Shown piece after piece: positions 8,847 through 16,958 of a stretch of DNA of 64,000 bases (its first letter is position 1; every line of letters starts with the position of its first letter). The notes below the pieces were generated by a model, which was not told the DNA's origin, searched no databases, and was given only the letters and a program-made list of their open reading frames with translations. Made by a program: the position numbers and the translations under genes. Location of the stretch: positions 1-64,000 of the forward strand of contig JAFSGE010000055.1 in NCBI GenBank assembly GCA_017434885.1, in the 5' to 3' direction. This DNA comes from Lachnospiraceae bacterium (lineage in GTDB: Bacteria; Bacillota; Clostridia; Lachnospirales; Lachnospiraceae).

Positions 8847-8992
8847 AAATTGAACAAGGGCTTTCTGGTATAAAATTTTACAGTATTTGCTGGTATAAAT
8901 TATCCGAAAAGCCCGAAGTTTATAGAAAAATTGAAAGAGTTGTGATATATTAACACTAAGCCATGTCACAGCTCTTTGAAAGGAGAATGATT

Positions 8993-10201
8993 ATGAGTAA
9001 TACAAAGAGACGTGACAATAAAGGTAGAGTACTTCGAATGGGAGAAAACCAGTTAGACGATGGTCGTTATGCGTATCGTTATACAACTCCATTTGGTCAG
9101 AGGAAAACGGTTTACAGTTGGCGACTTACTGCTTCGGACCCTATACCAGCAGGAAAGCGTAAGGACAAATCCTTAAGAGAGAAAATTAAGGAGATTGAGA
9201 AAAAACTAAGACTAGAAATCTGTTGTGAAGATAGTACGGTTTGTGAGTTAGTAGAGAAATATCTAATGACAAAAACCGGAGTGAAACACAGCACTCAGAC
9301 CAGGTACAAATTTGTGCAAAATATCTTGGCAAAAGAACCTTTCGGACAAAGGAAGATTGCAAGTATCAAAACATCAGATGCAAAGATTTTTCTGATTAAC
9401 ATGCAGAAGAATGGGCGTGGCTACAGCACAATTCATACCGTGCGAGGAGTTCTTCGCCCTGCATTTCAGATGGCGGCAGATGATGACATGATAGTTAAGA
9501 ATCCGTTCCAGTTCGAACTTCACACAGTAGTTGTGAATGATAGTGTCAAAAGGGATGCGCTCACAAGAGAACAGGAGAGAAAGTTCCTTCAGTTTATTTT
9601 GGAGGACGACCATTATAGTCAGTACTATGATGCGATTTATATCTTGTTCAAGACCGGACTTCGTATCAGTGAGTTTTGTGGTTTGACGATTAAGGACATT
9701 GATTTTAAGAAGAAAGTCATCAAGGTCAATCATCAGCTTCAGCGTACCAGTGATATGAGGTATATCTGTGAGAAAACGAAAACAGAGAATGGTGTTCGTG
9801 AGGTGCCAATGACGCCGGATGTAGTGGATGCATTCAAACGAATTATCAAGAATCGTCCAAAGCCAAAGGTTGAGCCGATTGTAGACGGATATTCAGGATT
9901 TCTATTCTTGGATAAGAATGGTAAACCGAGGGTGGCATTGCATTGGGAGAAATACTTCCAGCTTTCTGTTGAAAAATACAATAGCATTTACCGTGTACAG
10001 TTGCCGAAGATTACACCTCATGTGTGCAGACATACATTTTGTACGAATATGGCGAAGTCCGGTATGAACCCAAAGATATTGCAGTATATCATGGGACACG
10101 GTGATATTTCCGTAACCCTTGATACATATACGCATATCAAAGCGGAGGATGCGATTGCAGAGATGGAAAGACTTGATTCGCTGGCTGAAAAAGATGCATA
10201 A
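8993..10201 (+). CDS. int: Tn916-family tyrosine integrase
   Basis: A 402-residue protein, near the 405 of Tn916 Int. ATG 8993 is supported by AAAGGAG at 8979-8985; an earlier in-frame start at 8963 has no site. The N-terminal arm-binding domain (RRDNKGRVLRMGENQ, YSWRL, PAGKRKDKSLREKI) is followed by the SAM-like core-binding domain. The catalytic residues are all visible: Arg in TGLRISEFCGL, HxxR in HVCRHTF, His in MGHGDISVTL, and Tyr in LDTYTHI. It should be active. It lies at the right edge of the AT-rich accessory region, pointing toward the chromosome. Confidence 0.92.
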   Translation: MSNTKRRDNKGRVLRMGENQLDDGRYAYRYTTPFGQRKTVYSWRLTASDPIPAGKRKDKSLREKIKEIEKKLRLEICCEDSTVCELVEKYLMTKTGVKHSTQTRYKFVQNILAKEPFGQRKIASIKTSDAKIFLINMQKNGRGYSTIHTVRGVLRPAFQMAADDDMIVKNPFQFELHTVVVNDSVKRDALTREQERKFLQFILEDDHYSQYYDAIYILFKTGLRISEFCGLTIKDIDFKKKVIKVNHQLQRTSDMRYICEKTKTENGVREVPMTPDVVDAFKRIIKNRPKPKVEPIVDGYSGFLFLDKNGKPRVALHWEKYFQLSVEKYNSIYRVQLPKITPHVCRHTFCTNMAKSGMNPKILQYIMGHGDISVTLDTYTHIKAEDAIAEMERLDSLAEKDA

Positions 10202-10349
10202 AAAAACAAGATGTTATCCGGCTGAAAAATGGGTAAAATCGTGGTGTAAATCGATTTCGATTCGAGGCGAGGCGAAAATGAGAGATTTTGGAGTGTTAAT
10301 ATGTTATGGAGCACCTTGAAACCTCAGTGTTTATGCAGTGTCTTGAAAA

Positions 10350-10407
10350 TTTATGCCAGCCCAAAATCGTGGCATAAAAATTTAAATTTATGCCAAATTT
10401 TATGCCA
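10350..10407. repeat. TTTATGCCA repeats next to int (possible integrase arm sites)
   Basis: TTTATGCCA occurs at 10350-10358, 10387-10395 and 10399-10407, and inverted (TGGCATAAA) at 10370-10378. Four 9-mers within 58 bases immediately downstream of int fit the arm-type sites that Tn916-like Int proteins bind near element ends. A near copy (TTTATGCAG) lies around 10330. The rest of 10202-10515 holds no gene. Confidence 0.6.
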
Positions 10408-10515
10408 ACTGACCGAGAAAATATGCCCTATTTTGAGAAAAAATGAGAAAACAGCAAAATATGAAAAATTCCACAAACCCAGTATTTACGGGCTTTTGAA
10501 AGGATTTGAGAATTT

Positions 10516-10986
10516 ATGAAAGAAAAGATAAAAGTGCTAATGATTTGCCACGGCAACATCTGCCGCAGTACCATGGCAGAATCCGTTTTTACCCACATGG
10601 TGAACACCCGTGGCTTATCCCACCTATTTGAAATTGCCTCCGCTGCTACCAGCCGCGAAGAAATCGGCAATCCGCCTCACCATGGAACAGTACGCAAATT
10701 GCGTGAAGTGAATATACCCGTAGTGCCTCATCGCGCAATCCAGATGACGAAGCAGGATTACGATTATTATGATTATCTGATTGGGATGGACGAGTGGAAT
10801 ATTAAGAACATGAACCGCATTGCCGGTGGTGACCCGCAAGGAAAGATTTACAAATTACTTACCTTTGCGGGCTCCGGACGGGATGTGGCAGACCCGTGGT
10901 ACACGGGAGATTTTGATGCCACATACCGGGATGTAACAGATGGCTTAGAAGCATTTTTGGAGTATGTGATGAGTCAAAACGACTAA
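10516..10986 (+). CDS. low-molecular-weight protein-tyrosine phosphatase
   Basis: A 156-residue cytosolic enzyme. The P-loop CHGNICRS gives nucleophile Cys11 and Arg17. The general acid Asp is in VADPWYTG near residue 122. Both are intact and the length is normal. It removes phosphate from phosphotyrosine on proteins; the substrate here is unknown. AAAGGA at 10499-10504 supports the start. It is the first conserved chromosomal gene after the integrated element, so its promoter region may include element DNA. Confidence 0.9.
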   Translation: MKEKIKVLMICHGNICRSTMAESVFTHMVNTRGLSHLFEIASAATSREEIGNPPHHGTVRKLREVNIPVVPHRAIQMTKQDYDYYDYLIGMDEWNIKNMNRIAGGDPQGKIYKLLTFAGSGRDVADPWYTGDFDATYRDVTDGLEAFLEYVMSQND

Positions 10987-10999
10987 TCACATACTCCAA
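10957..10999. repeat. 14-bp perfect inverted repeat at the end of the phosphatase gene
   Basis: TTGGAGTATGTGAT (10957-10970) pairs perfectly with ATCACATACTCCAA (10986-10999). The left arm is inside the coding end. It lies between convergent genes and may end transcription from one or both sides, but no T-tract follows. Confidence 0.5.
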
Positions 11000-11019
11000 G
11001 GCATTTCATAACACAAGCT

Positions 11020-11835
11020 TTATGCAAAATGATTCTTCTTAAAAGCTTCAATTGCATGATGAAATTGGGCAAGGATTTCGGTGCGTTCACCATTTTTGCC
11101 GTCATTGGCAGTAGAAAGCATCACATAGAGGGAAAGAGGAATTTCCTGTCCTTCATAGCAAATAGGGTTACCGTTTTGGCTTTCGATTTCGGAAGCCAGT
11201 TTTTTTGCATAAGTGATGTCGTCGGAGGCTGTCAGCAGAACAAATTCATCTCCGCCGATACGGAATACTACATCATCCGCACCGGCAACGTCATTCATAC
11301 GCCTTAAAGCTTCTATGATGGCAAGGTCGCCTGCAGTGCGGGAAATATTATTGATGGGAATTAACCCTACAATATCACAGATAATATAGTGACAGCCGAT
11401 TCTGTCATGCAAAAAATCATACAATTCGGAAATATCAACTTTTTTCATGATTACGTCTCCTTCATCAAGGTCAAAGGTGAGCCTTGGGAAAAGATATGAA
11501 TACCTGTTTTGATTACGGAATTCAGAAGGTGTACAGTTCCAGACCTGTTTAAATGCGCGGGTAAAAGCTTCGTTGCTGTTGTAGCCGAATTCCACAGCCA
11601 CATCCAGGATACTCACATTATGGTCATAAAAAATCTTTTTGGAAGCCTTAGTAATACGTCTGCGAATCACATAATCGTGGACAGAGAGATGGCTTACGCA
11701 TTGAAACAGCTTTTCCAGAGTAGACTTTGAACAATAACAAGCCTTAGCAACATCCTCCGTTGCAATTTTCTCCGTCAGATGTTCCTCTAAATAGGATAGT
11801 GCAGTTGTCAGTAGCTCCAGCTTATTTGTGTTCAT
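11020..11835 (-). CDS. AraC-type DNA-binding domain fused to a GGDEF-like domain
   Basis: A 271-residue protein on the minus strand. ATG at 11835 is chosen because AAGGAG lies just upstream; an earlier in-frame ATG at 11877 lacks one. Residues 1-105 contain two AraC helix-turn-helix motifs (ATEDVAKACYCSKSTLEKLF and VAVEFGYNSNEAFTRAFKQV). Residues about 125-271 resemble a compact diguanylate cyclase domain and keep the motif RIGGDEFVLL. The DNA-binding part is first, the reverse of many sensory regulators. It could link c-di-GMP to transcription, or the GGDEF part may be a degenerate nucleotide sensor. Confidence 0.7.
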   Translation of the reverse strand: MNTNKLELLTTALSYLEEHLTEKIATEDVAKACYCSKSTLEKLFQCVSHLSVHDYVIRRRITKASKKIFYDHNVSILDVAVEFGYNSNEAFTRAFKQVWNCTPSEFRNQNRYSYLFPRLTFDLDEGDVIMKKVDISELYDFLHDRIGCHYIICDIVGLIPINNISRTAGDLAIIEALRRMNDVAGADDVVFRIGGDEFVLLTASDDITYAKKLASEIESQNGNPICYEGQEIPLSLYVMLSTANDGKNGERTEILAQFHHAIEAFKKNHFA

Positions 11836-11940
11836 AGTAAACTCCTTACATACGGTACCGTAAATACATAGTAACACATATTTTTATGCTGTACTTGATT
11901 TTTTGCGTAAATCTAAATTGAGATAAAAAAGGAAGTAAAA

Positions 11941-11972
11941 CGGCGGTTCGCATCACAATCTGCGAACCGCCG
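11941..11972 (-). terminator. intrinsic terminator of the epimerase-like gene
   Basis: CGGCGGTTCGCA (11941-11952) pairs perfectly with TGCGAACCGCCG (11961-11972). Read on the minus strand, downstream of the gene ending at 11978, the stem is followed by TTTTAC. Confidence 0.75.
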
Positions 11973-11977
11973 ATTCT

Positions 11978-12994
11978 TTATCCTTTAATCTCATCAATAG
12001 CTTTTCCAAGCACTTCGGCTACTTTATCACACCACGCATCGAATTCAGGGTCTTCCTGCTGACATTCAGGATGTGTCAGTACATATTCAATGGTGTTGCG
12101 TATTCCCTGGTCAGCACGGACAGTTGCGGTAAATCCGGGTGCCAGTTTTTTCAGCTTACTGTTATCAAAGACAACGGTGTTTGCTTTATCACCGATTAAG
12201 CTGCCTGCAAAGTCATATTTGCTGCATTTGTCAAGAAAATCGGAGGACACGTAAAGAGGATTCAGCTTTACGCCGAGGGCATCTGCAATGATGCCGTAAA
12301 TCTGATTCCAGGTAACGGATTCGTCCGAGGTAATCTGGACTGCTTCACCGATGGCATGTACATTGCCAAGAAGTTCAACAAAGGCTTCGGCAAAGTCACT
12401 GTTATGGGTAAGAGTCCAAAGAGATGTTCCATCGCCGTGAATAATCACAGGCTTGCCTTCCATGATACGTTTCAAAACAGCGTAGCTGCCGTTGTCACCA
12501 TGAACACCAAGCGGAACGGAACGCTCATCATAAGTATGGCTGGGACGGACAATAGTTACGGGGAAGCCATCTTCGCGGTAAAGTTTCATCAGATAATCTT
12601 CGCAGGCTATCTTATTGCGGGAGTACTCCCAATAAGGATTGGCAAGAGGGGTTCCCTCGTTAATGCGGTAATCAGACAGTGGCTTCTGGTAAGCGGAAGC
12701 GGAGCTGATAAAGATGAACTGCTTGGTTTTACCCTTAAAGAGTCTGTAATCGCGCTCAAGCTGAGCCGGTACAAAGGCGATGAAATCAGCCACCACATCA
12801 AAGGAAAGGCCAGCAATTAAGGAAGCTACAGCATCTTCATCGTTGATATCCACTTTCAGTTCCACCAAATCTCCGCTAAGTCCGCTGTTGCGGTTACCGC
12901 GGTTAATCAGATACAGGGTATGTCCCTGCGCAAGTAAAAGGCGGGAGATTGCCATGCTGATGGTGCCTGTGCCGCCGATAAACAATATTTTCAT
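11978..12994 (-). CDS. NAD(P)-binding epimerase/reductase-like protein (extended SDR)
   Basis: A 338-residue protein. The N-terminal Rossmann motif FIGGTGTISMAISR is intact. A Ser-containing strand FIFISSASAYQKP and a region EYSRNKIACEDYL stand in for the usual SDR catalytic Tyr/Lys. It resembles the extended SDRs annotated as NAD-dependent epimerase/dehydratase, including those similar to plant chloroplast RNA-binding SDRs. The substrate cannot be deduced. A ribosome site AGGAGG precedes the ATG on the minus strand. It is monocistronic, with its own terminator. Confidence 0.75.
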   Translation of the reverse strand: MKILFIGGTGTISMAISRLLLAQGHTLYLINRGNRNSGLSGDLVELKVDINDEDAVASLIAGLSFDVVADFIAFVPAQLERDYRLFKGKTKQFIFISSASAYQKPLSDYRINEGTPLANPYWEYSRNKIACEDYLMKLYREDGFPVTIVRPSHTYDERSVPLGVHGDNGSYAVLKRIMEGKPVIIHGDGTSLWTLTHNSDFAEAFVELLGNVHAIGEAVQITSDESVTWNQIYGIIADALGVKLNPLYVSSDFLDKCSKYDFAGSLIGDKANTVVFDNSKLKKLAPGFTATVRADQGIRNTIEYVLTHPECQQEDPEFDAWCDKVAEVLGKAIDEIKG

Positions 12995-13171
12995 ACAAAA
13001 TACCTCCTGTCAAAAAATACATTACATAGTGTTATTATTATTGTAACGCGCTATGTGCAAAAAGGATAGAATAAAATCAGACAAATATAGTAAATTTCCT
13101 TTCATAAGTTGCGAAGGCATCAGGAAGCAGATATAATGAAAAACAGCTGACACTTAAAGTGAGGATAGAGC

Positions 13172-13789
13172 ATGAAAAACGGAATTTGTTACGTGATAGG
13201 AGCGGGCGAATGCGTCCGGCTTCCGCAAAACATAAATGAAGAAGATATGGTAATTGCCGTAGACGGCGGTTTTCAATATGTGAAAAACAGCCGTGTAGAT
13301 TTGGTTGTAGGGGATTTCGATTCCCTCGGGTTTGTGCCGGAGCATCCGAATGTGCTGAGGCTTAAACCGGAGAAGGACGACACAGACATGCTTGTAGCGC
13401 TCAAAGAAGGGCTAAAAGCAGGGTATCTTGACTTTCATATATACGGTGGCTGCGGCGGACGCTTTGAGCATACCATTGCGAATATCCAAAGCCTTGCTTA
13501 TTTGGCGCAGCATGGGGCAAAAGGAACGCTTCGTGACGGCGATACCGTAATTACTATGCTGACAAACAATGTGCTTATTTTACCGTCTGAGCTGACAGGA
13601 TACTTGTCGGTATTTTCCTACGGGGAGAAGGCAGAGGGGGTTACACTGAAAGGCGTAAAATATCCTTTGGAGCGGGCTACGCTTACCGATAATTTTCCCA
13701 TAGGAGTCAGCAATGAATTTACAGGGCAGAGCGCAGAAATTTCCGTAGAGAAAGGCCGTCTGCTTATTCTGTACAATCATGCAGAGTAA
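13172..13789 (+). CDS. thiN: thiamine pyrophosphokinase
   Basis: A 205-residue enzyme that transfers pyrophosphate from ATP to thiamine, giving thiamine diphosphate. Diagnostic motifs are present: VIAVDGG near residue 30, the metal-binding VVGDFDSLG, KDDTDMLVA, and GGCGGRFEHTIANI. The C-terminal part is the usual beta-rich thiamine-binding domain. Length is normal. GTGAGGA at 13160-13166 precedes the ATG. No TPP riboswitch was recognised upstream. Confidence 0.92.
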   Translation: MKNGICYVIGAGECVRLPQNINEEDMVIAVDGGFQYVKNSRVDLVVGDFDSLGFVPEHPNVLRLKPEKDDTDMLVALKEGLKAGYLDFHIYGGCGGRFEHTIANIQSLAYLAQHGAKGTLRDGDTVITMLTNNVLILPSELTGYLSVFSYGEKAEGVTLKGVKYPLERATLTDNFPIGVSNEFTGQSAEISVEKGRLLILYNHAE

Positions 13790-13797
13790 CTAAGTAT

Positions 13798-15150
13798 CTA
13801 GTAGTATTCCCTTACCGCAAACATGCACAGCAGAGTCTGTACAAGCTGACTGGCAAGCAGTCCCCACAGGTAGCCGTGAATGCCGAATGTGGGAATGGCG
13901 AAGAATACGAAACCAAGGCGCACCAACAGGCTAATCATGCTGTAGAGGAAAGTCAGTCCTGTTTTGCCAAGTCCGTTTAATATACTGTTTAATGTCCCGG
14001 CGATGTACATCAGCGGACATAAAAAGCTGAGAATCATAATAAATTTTCCTGCCAGTTCATTTTGATAGAGTAGATTTCCGAGAAATTTACCACCAATGAG
14101 AAAAAAAGCAGTGAAGACAGCACCCAGAAAGAAGCCGTAACGAATGGATTTGTTAACGGCTTTTTTGATGGCACGGCGATTACCTCCCGCATCTGCTTCC
14201 GATACAAGCGGAAGCAAAAGAACGCAAATGGAGTTGGTGATAGCACCGGGAAAAAGCAAAAGAGGAAGGGACATCCCGGTTAAAATACCGTAAACGCTTA
14301 AGGCAGATGCCTGGTTATAACCGTAAGTAATCAGTCTGTTGGGAATAAAAATTGATTCCACACTCTGCAGAAAGTTGATAATCACACGGTTGATGGAAAG
14401 GGGCATTGCCACCCGTAAAAGGTTTTCGGATGCCTTGGAAAAGGAAATCCGCTCAAAGCTAAGCAGTGAACCATATCCCGGCGGAAGCATATGCGTAAAA
14501 TGTGCCTTTACCGCAATCAGGGAAACTATCATGGAGGCAGCTTCCCCGATGACCAGTCCGACTACCGCAAAGCTGATAGTTGGCTCGAAGCCTCTTTGCA
14601 GGCAAAAATAGTAAATCAGGTATACACTGCCTACTCGCACCAGCTGTTCCGAGAGCTGACAGGCGGAAGGCACCGCTGTTTTCCGAATACCGTAAAAGTA
14701 GCCGTTGATGCAAGAGTGGACTGTTGCCATGGGAATGGACAGTGAGATGATACGAAGCAGCGGCGCAGTACGTTCTTCTAACAGAAAGTAAAGCGCGATT
14801 TCGTCCGCATAGCAATAAATGCCAATGGTGCAGAGAAAGGAAAGTGCCATGGAAAGTACAAAACCCGTGAATAAATGAATGAAAGAATACCGATAATCTT
14901 TAGTGGTGACTTCTCCTGCCACAAACTTGGAAATGGCAGTCTGCATTCCCGCCACGGTGAGGGAGAAGGTCAGAGCAAGAACCGGTGAGGTCAGCTGATA
15001 GATGCCCATTCCCTCCGCGCCGAAGACACGGGAGAGGAAGATTCGGTAAAAAAAGCCGATAAAGCGGCTGGCAAATCCTGTCAAAGTGAGAATGATGGTA
15101 CCTGTAATCAGTGGATTTTTGCGGAAAAAAGCTGGCATAGTGCGTATCAC
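13798..15150 (-). CDS. SpoVB-like polysaccharide/lipid flippase (MATE-like fold)
   Basis: A 450-residue polytopic membrane protein with about 14 segments. The start (KNPLITGTIILTLTGFASRFIGFFYRIF), then GAEGMGIYQL and the AGMQTAISK motif, is typical of the stage V sporulation protein B / polysaccharide-export branch of the MOP superfamily. Such proteins move undecaprenyl-linked precursors across the membrane. It converges on thiN, with 8 bases between the stop codons. Whether it acts in sporulation or another envelope path cannot be told from the sequence. Confidence 0.85.
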   Translation of the reverse strand: MIRTMPAFFRKNPLITGTIILTLTGFASRFIGFFYRIFLSRVFGAEGMGIYQLTSPVLALTFSLTVAGMQTAISKFVAGEVTTKDYRYSFIHLFTGFVLSMALSFLCTIGIYCYADEIALYFLLEERTAPLLRIISLSIPMATVHSCINGYFYGIRKTAVPSACQLSEQLVRVGSVYLIYYFCLQRGFEPTISFAVVGLVIGEAASMIVSLIAVKAHFTHMLPPGYGSLLSFERISFSKASENLLRVAMPLSINRVIINFLQSVESIFIPNRLITYGYNQASALSVYGILTGMSLPLLLFPGAITNSICVLLLPLVSEADAGGNRRAIKKAVNKSIRYGFFLGAVFTAFFLIGGKFLGNLLYQNELAGKFIMILSFLCPLMYIAGTLNSILNGLGKTGLTFLYSMISLLVRLGFVFFAIPTFGIHGYLWGLLASQLVQTLLCMFAVREYY

Positions 15151-15251
15151 CCGGCAGTTTGTTATTGATAAATATATGCGTTTGCCCGCGTTGACAGAAC
15201 AGGGGGAGGAATGATATATTTTCTTACATATAAAACAGAAAGGTATTATAG

Positions 15252-16457
15252 ATGGATAGATTGATTTATTTGGATAATGCAGCCACTACCAGAACAGCAA
15301 AAGAAGCGGTAGAGGCCATGCTTCCTTATTTTGAGGAAAATTACGGAAATCCCAGCAGTATTTACGGTCTGGGAAGCAAAAGCAAAAAAGCACTTATGGT
15401 GGCAAGGGAAGAGATTGCCAAGAGTATCGGTGCCAAGCCTCAGGAGATATATTTTACCGCAGGCGGTTCTGAGTCTGATAACTGGGCGCTGATTGCAACA
15501 GCGGAGGCTTATGCATTTAAGGGCAAACACATTATTACATCAAAGATTGAGCATCATGCTATTTTGCATACCTGCGAGTATTTGCAAAAAAGAGGATTTG
15601 AAGTGACGTATCTGAATGTGGACGAAGACGGACTGATTAGCCTTGCAGAGCTTGAGAGAGCCATTCGTCCCGACACGATTTTAATTTCCGTTATGGCGGC
15701 AAACAACGAAATCGGAACCATTCAGCCTGTTGCGGAGATTGGTGCCATTGCCAAGGCGCATCAGGTATTGTTCCATACCGATGCGGTACAGGCTTATGGT
15801 CATATTCCTATAAATGTGGAGGAATGTCACATTGATATGCTCAGTGCCAGCGGCCACAAGATAAACGGTCCCAAGGGAATCGGATTTTTGTATATCCGTC
15901 AGGGAGTAAAGAGCCGTTCTTTTATCCACGGAGGCGCACAGGAGAGAAGCAGAAGGGCAGGAACGGAGAATGTACCTGCTATAGCAGGCTTTGGCGCGGC
16001 GGTGAAGAAGGCTTTTGACAATATGGAAAGCCGCACGGCGAAGGAAACAGAGCTTCGTGACTATCTGATTGAGCGAATCGGCAGTGAAGTGCCTCATTGT
16101 AAGTTGAATGGGCATCGGGACAAGCGTCTGCCAAACAACGTGAATTTCAGTTTTGAATTTATTGAAGGGGAATCTCTTCTGATTATGCTTGATATGAAAG
16201 GAATCTGTGCATCCAGCGGTTCAGCCTGCACGTCGGGTTCTTTGGACCCTTCCCATGTGCTTTTGGCTATCGGACTGCCTCATGAAAAGGCACATGGTTC
16301 TTTGCGGTTTACGCTAAGCGAGGAGAACACTAAGGAAGAACTGGAGTATGTGGTGGACTGCGTGAAGGAGATTGTTGCGAAGCTTCGCAGTATGTCACCT
16401 TTGTATGAAGATTTTTGTAAGAAAAGTGAGGACACAAAATGTACAGTGAAAAGGTAA
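15252..16457 (+). CDS. iscS: cysteine desulfurase (NifS/IscS type)
   Basis: A 401-residue PLP enzyme that takes sulfur from cysteine as an enzyme persulfide. YLDNAATT marks the start. PLP residues include EHHA, the HTDAVQ strand, and the Schiff-base Lys in SASGHKINGPKG. The persulfide Cys is in ASSGSACTSGSLDPSHVL. The C-terminus extends about 15 residues past the usual end and overlaps nifU by 19 bases, so the two are translationally coupled. With nifU and mnmA it forms a sulfur-transfer operon. Confidence 0.93.
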   Translation: MDRLIYLDNAATTRTAKEAVEAMLPYFEENYGNPSSIYGLGSKSKKALMVAREEIAKSIGAKPQEIYFTAGGSESDNWALIATAEAYAFKGKHIITSKIEHHAILHTCEYLQKRGFEVTYLNVDEDGLISLAELERAIRPDTILISVMAANNEIGTIQPVAEIGAIAKAHQVLFHTDAVQAYGHIPINVEECHIDMLSASGHKINGPKGIGFLYIRQGVKSRSFIHGGAQERSRRAGTENVPAIAGFGAAVKKAFDNMESRTAKETELRDYLIERIGSEVPHCKLNGHRDKRLPNNVNFSFEFIEGESLLIMLDMKGICASSGSACTSGSLDPSHVLLAIGLPHEKAHGSLRFTLSEENTKEELEYVVDCVKEIVAKLRSMSPLYEDFCKKSEDTKCTVKR

Positions 16458-16876
16458 TGGACCATTTCAGTAATCCCAGAAATGTGGGAGAAATAGAAAA
16501 TGCCAGCGGTGTAGGAACTGTTGGAAACGCCAAATGCGGCGATATTATGAGAATTTATTTGGATATTGATGAAAATCATGTGATTAGAGACTGTAAGTTT
16601 AAGACCTTCGGATGCGGCGCGGCGGTAGCGACCAGCAGTATGGCAACCGAGCTTGTAAAAGGAAAAACTATTGAAGAAGCTATGAAGGTGACTAATAAGG
16701 CGGTTATGGAAGCCCTTGACGGACTTCCGCCTGTGAAGGTGCATTGCTCCCTTTTGGCAGAAGAAGCCATTCACGCGGCACTTTGGGATTATGCGGAGAA
16801 AAACGGAATTGTGATTGAGGGCTTGGAAAAACCCAAGTCAGATATTCATGAGGATGAAGCCGAGGAAGAGTACTAA
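16439..16876 (+). CDS. nifU: NifU/IscU-type Fe-S scaffold
   Basis: A 145-residue scaffold for iron-sulfur cluster assembly. The N-terminus MYSEKVMDHFSNPRNVG and three conserved cysteines (in GNAKCGD, FKTFGCGAA and KVHCSLLAEEA) are as in single-domain IscU/NifU proteins. The acidic tail after residue 130 is variable. It starts inside the end of iscS and receives sulfur from that enzyme. Confidence 0.93.
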   Translation: MYSEKVMDHFSNPRNVGEIENASGVGTVGNAKCGDIMRIYLDIDENHVIRDCKFKTFGCGAAVATSSMATELVKGKTIEEAMKVTNKAVMEALDGLPPVKVHCSLLAEEAIHAALWDYAEKNGIVIEGLEKPKSDIHEDEAEEEY

Positions 16877-16943
16877 GCAGGATGAGCTGCAGAAATGCAC
16901 AAAATGCAGAGCAAGTGATTGTAAGGCTGACTGCAGAAAGTAA
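16854..16943 (+). CDS. candidate small cysteine-rich peptide
   Basis: A 29-codon ORF starting at ATG 16854, with another in-frame ATG at 16848. It overlaps the end of nifU in another frame and stops 15 bases before mnmA. Its C-terminal half has four Cys in the pattern CxxC-x5-CxxxC (KCTKCRASDCKADCRK). The pattern could bind a metal and would suit a sulfur-transfer operon. The ribosome site is weak (GAGG just before the ATG), so translation is unproven. Confidence 0.3.
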   Translation: MKPRKSTKQDELQKCTKCRASDCKADCRK

Positions 16944-16958
16944 AAGGATTCGTATGAT

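Larger units (their letters stand above)
7466..10470 (+). mobile_element. regulator-xis-int end of a Tn916-type integrative element
   Basis: XRE regulator, recombinase-like protein, excisionase and integrase lie in the order seen at integrase ends of Tn916-like elements. The TTTATGCCA repeats after int suggest arm sites close to the element end. The right boundary is estimated before the LMW phosphatase gene at 10516. The left boundary is not visible, and the element may extend to base 1 or beyond. No conjugation genes are in the window. Confidence 0.6.

Noticed and set aside
1-10470. Prophage
   Set aside because: No capsid, tail, terminase or lysis genes are seen; the int/xis type is that of Tn916-like elements.
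13100-13171. TPP riboswitch upstream of thiN
   Set aside because: No THI-box pattern (CUGAGA and related conserved segments) could be recognised in the short upstream gap.
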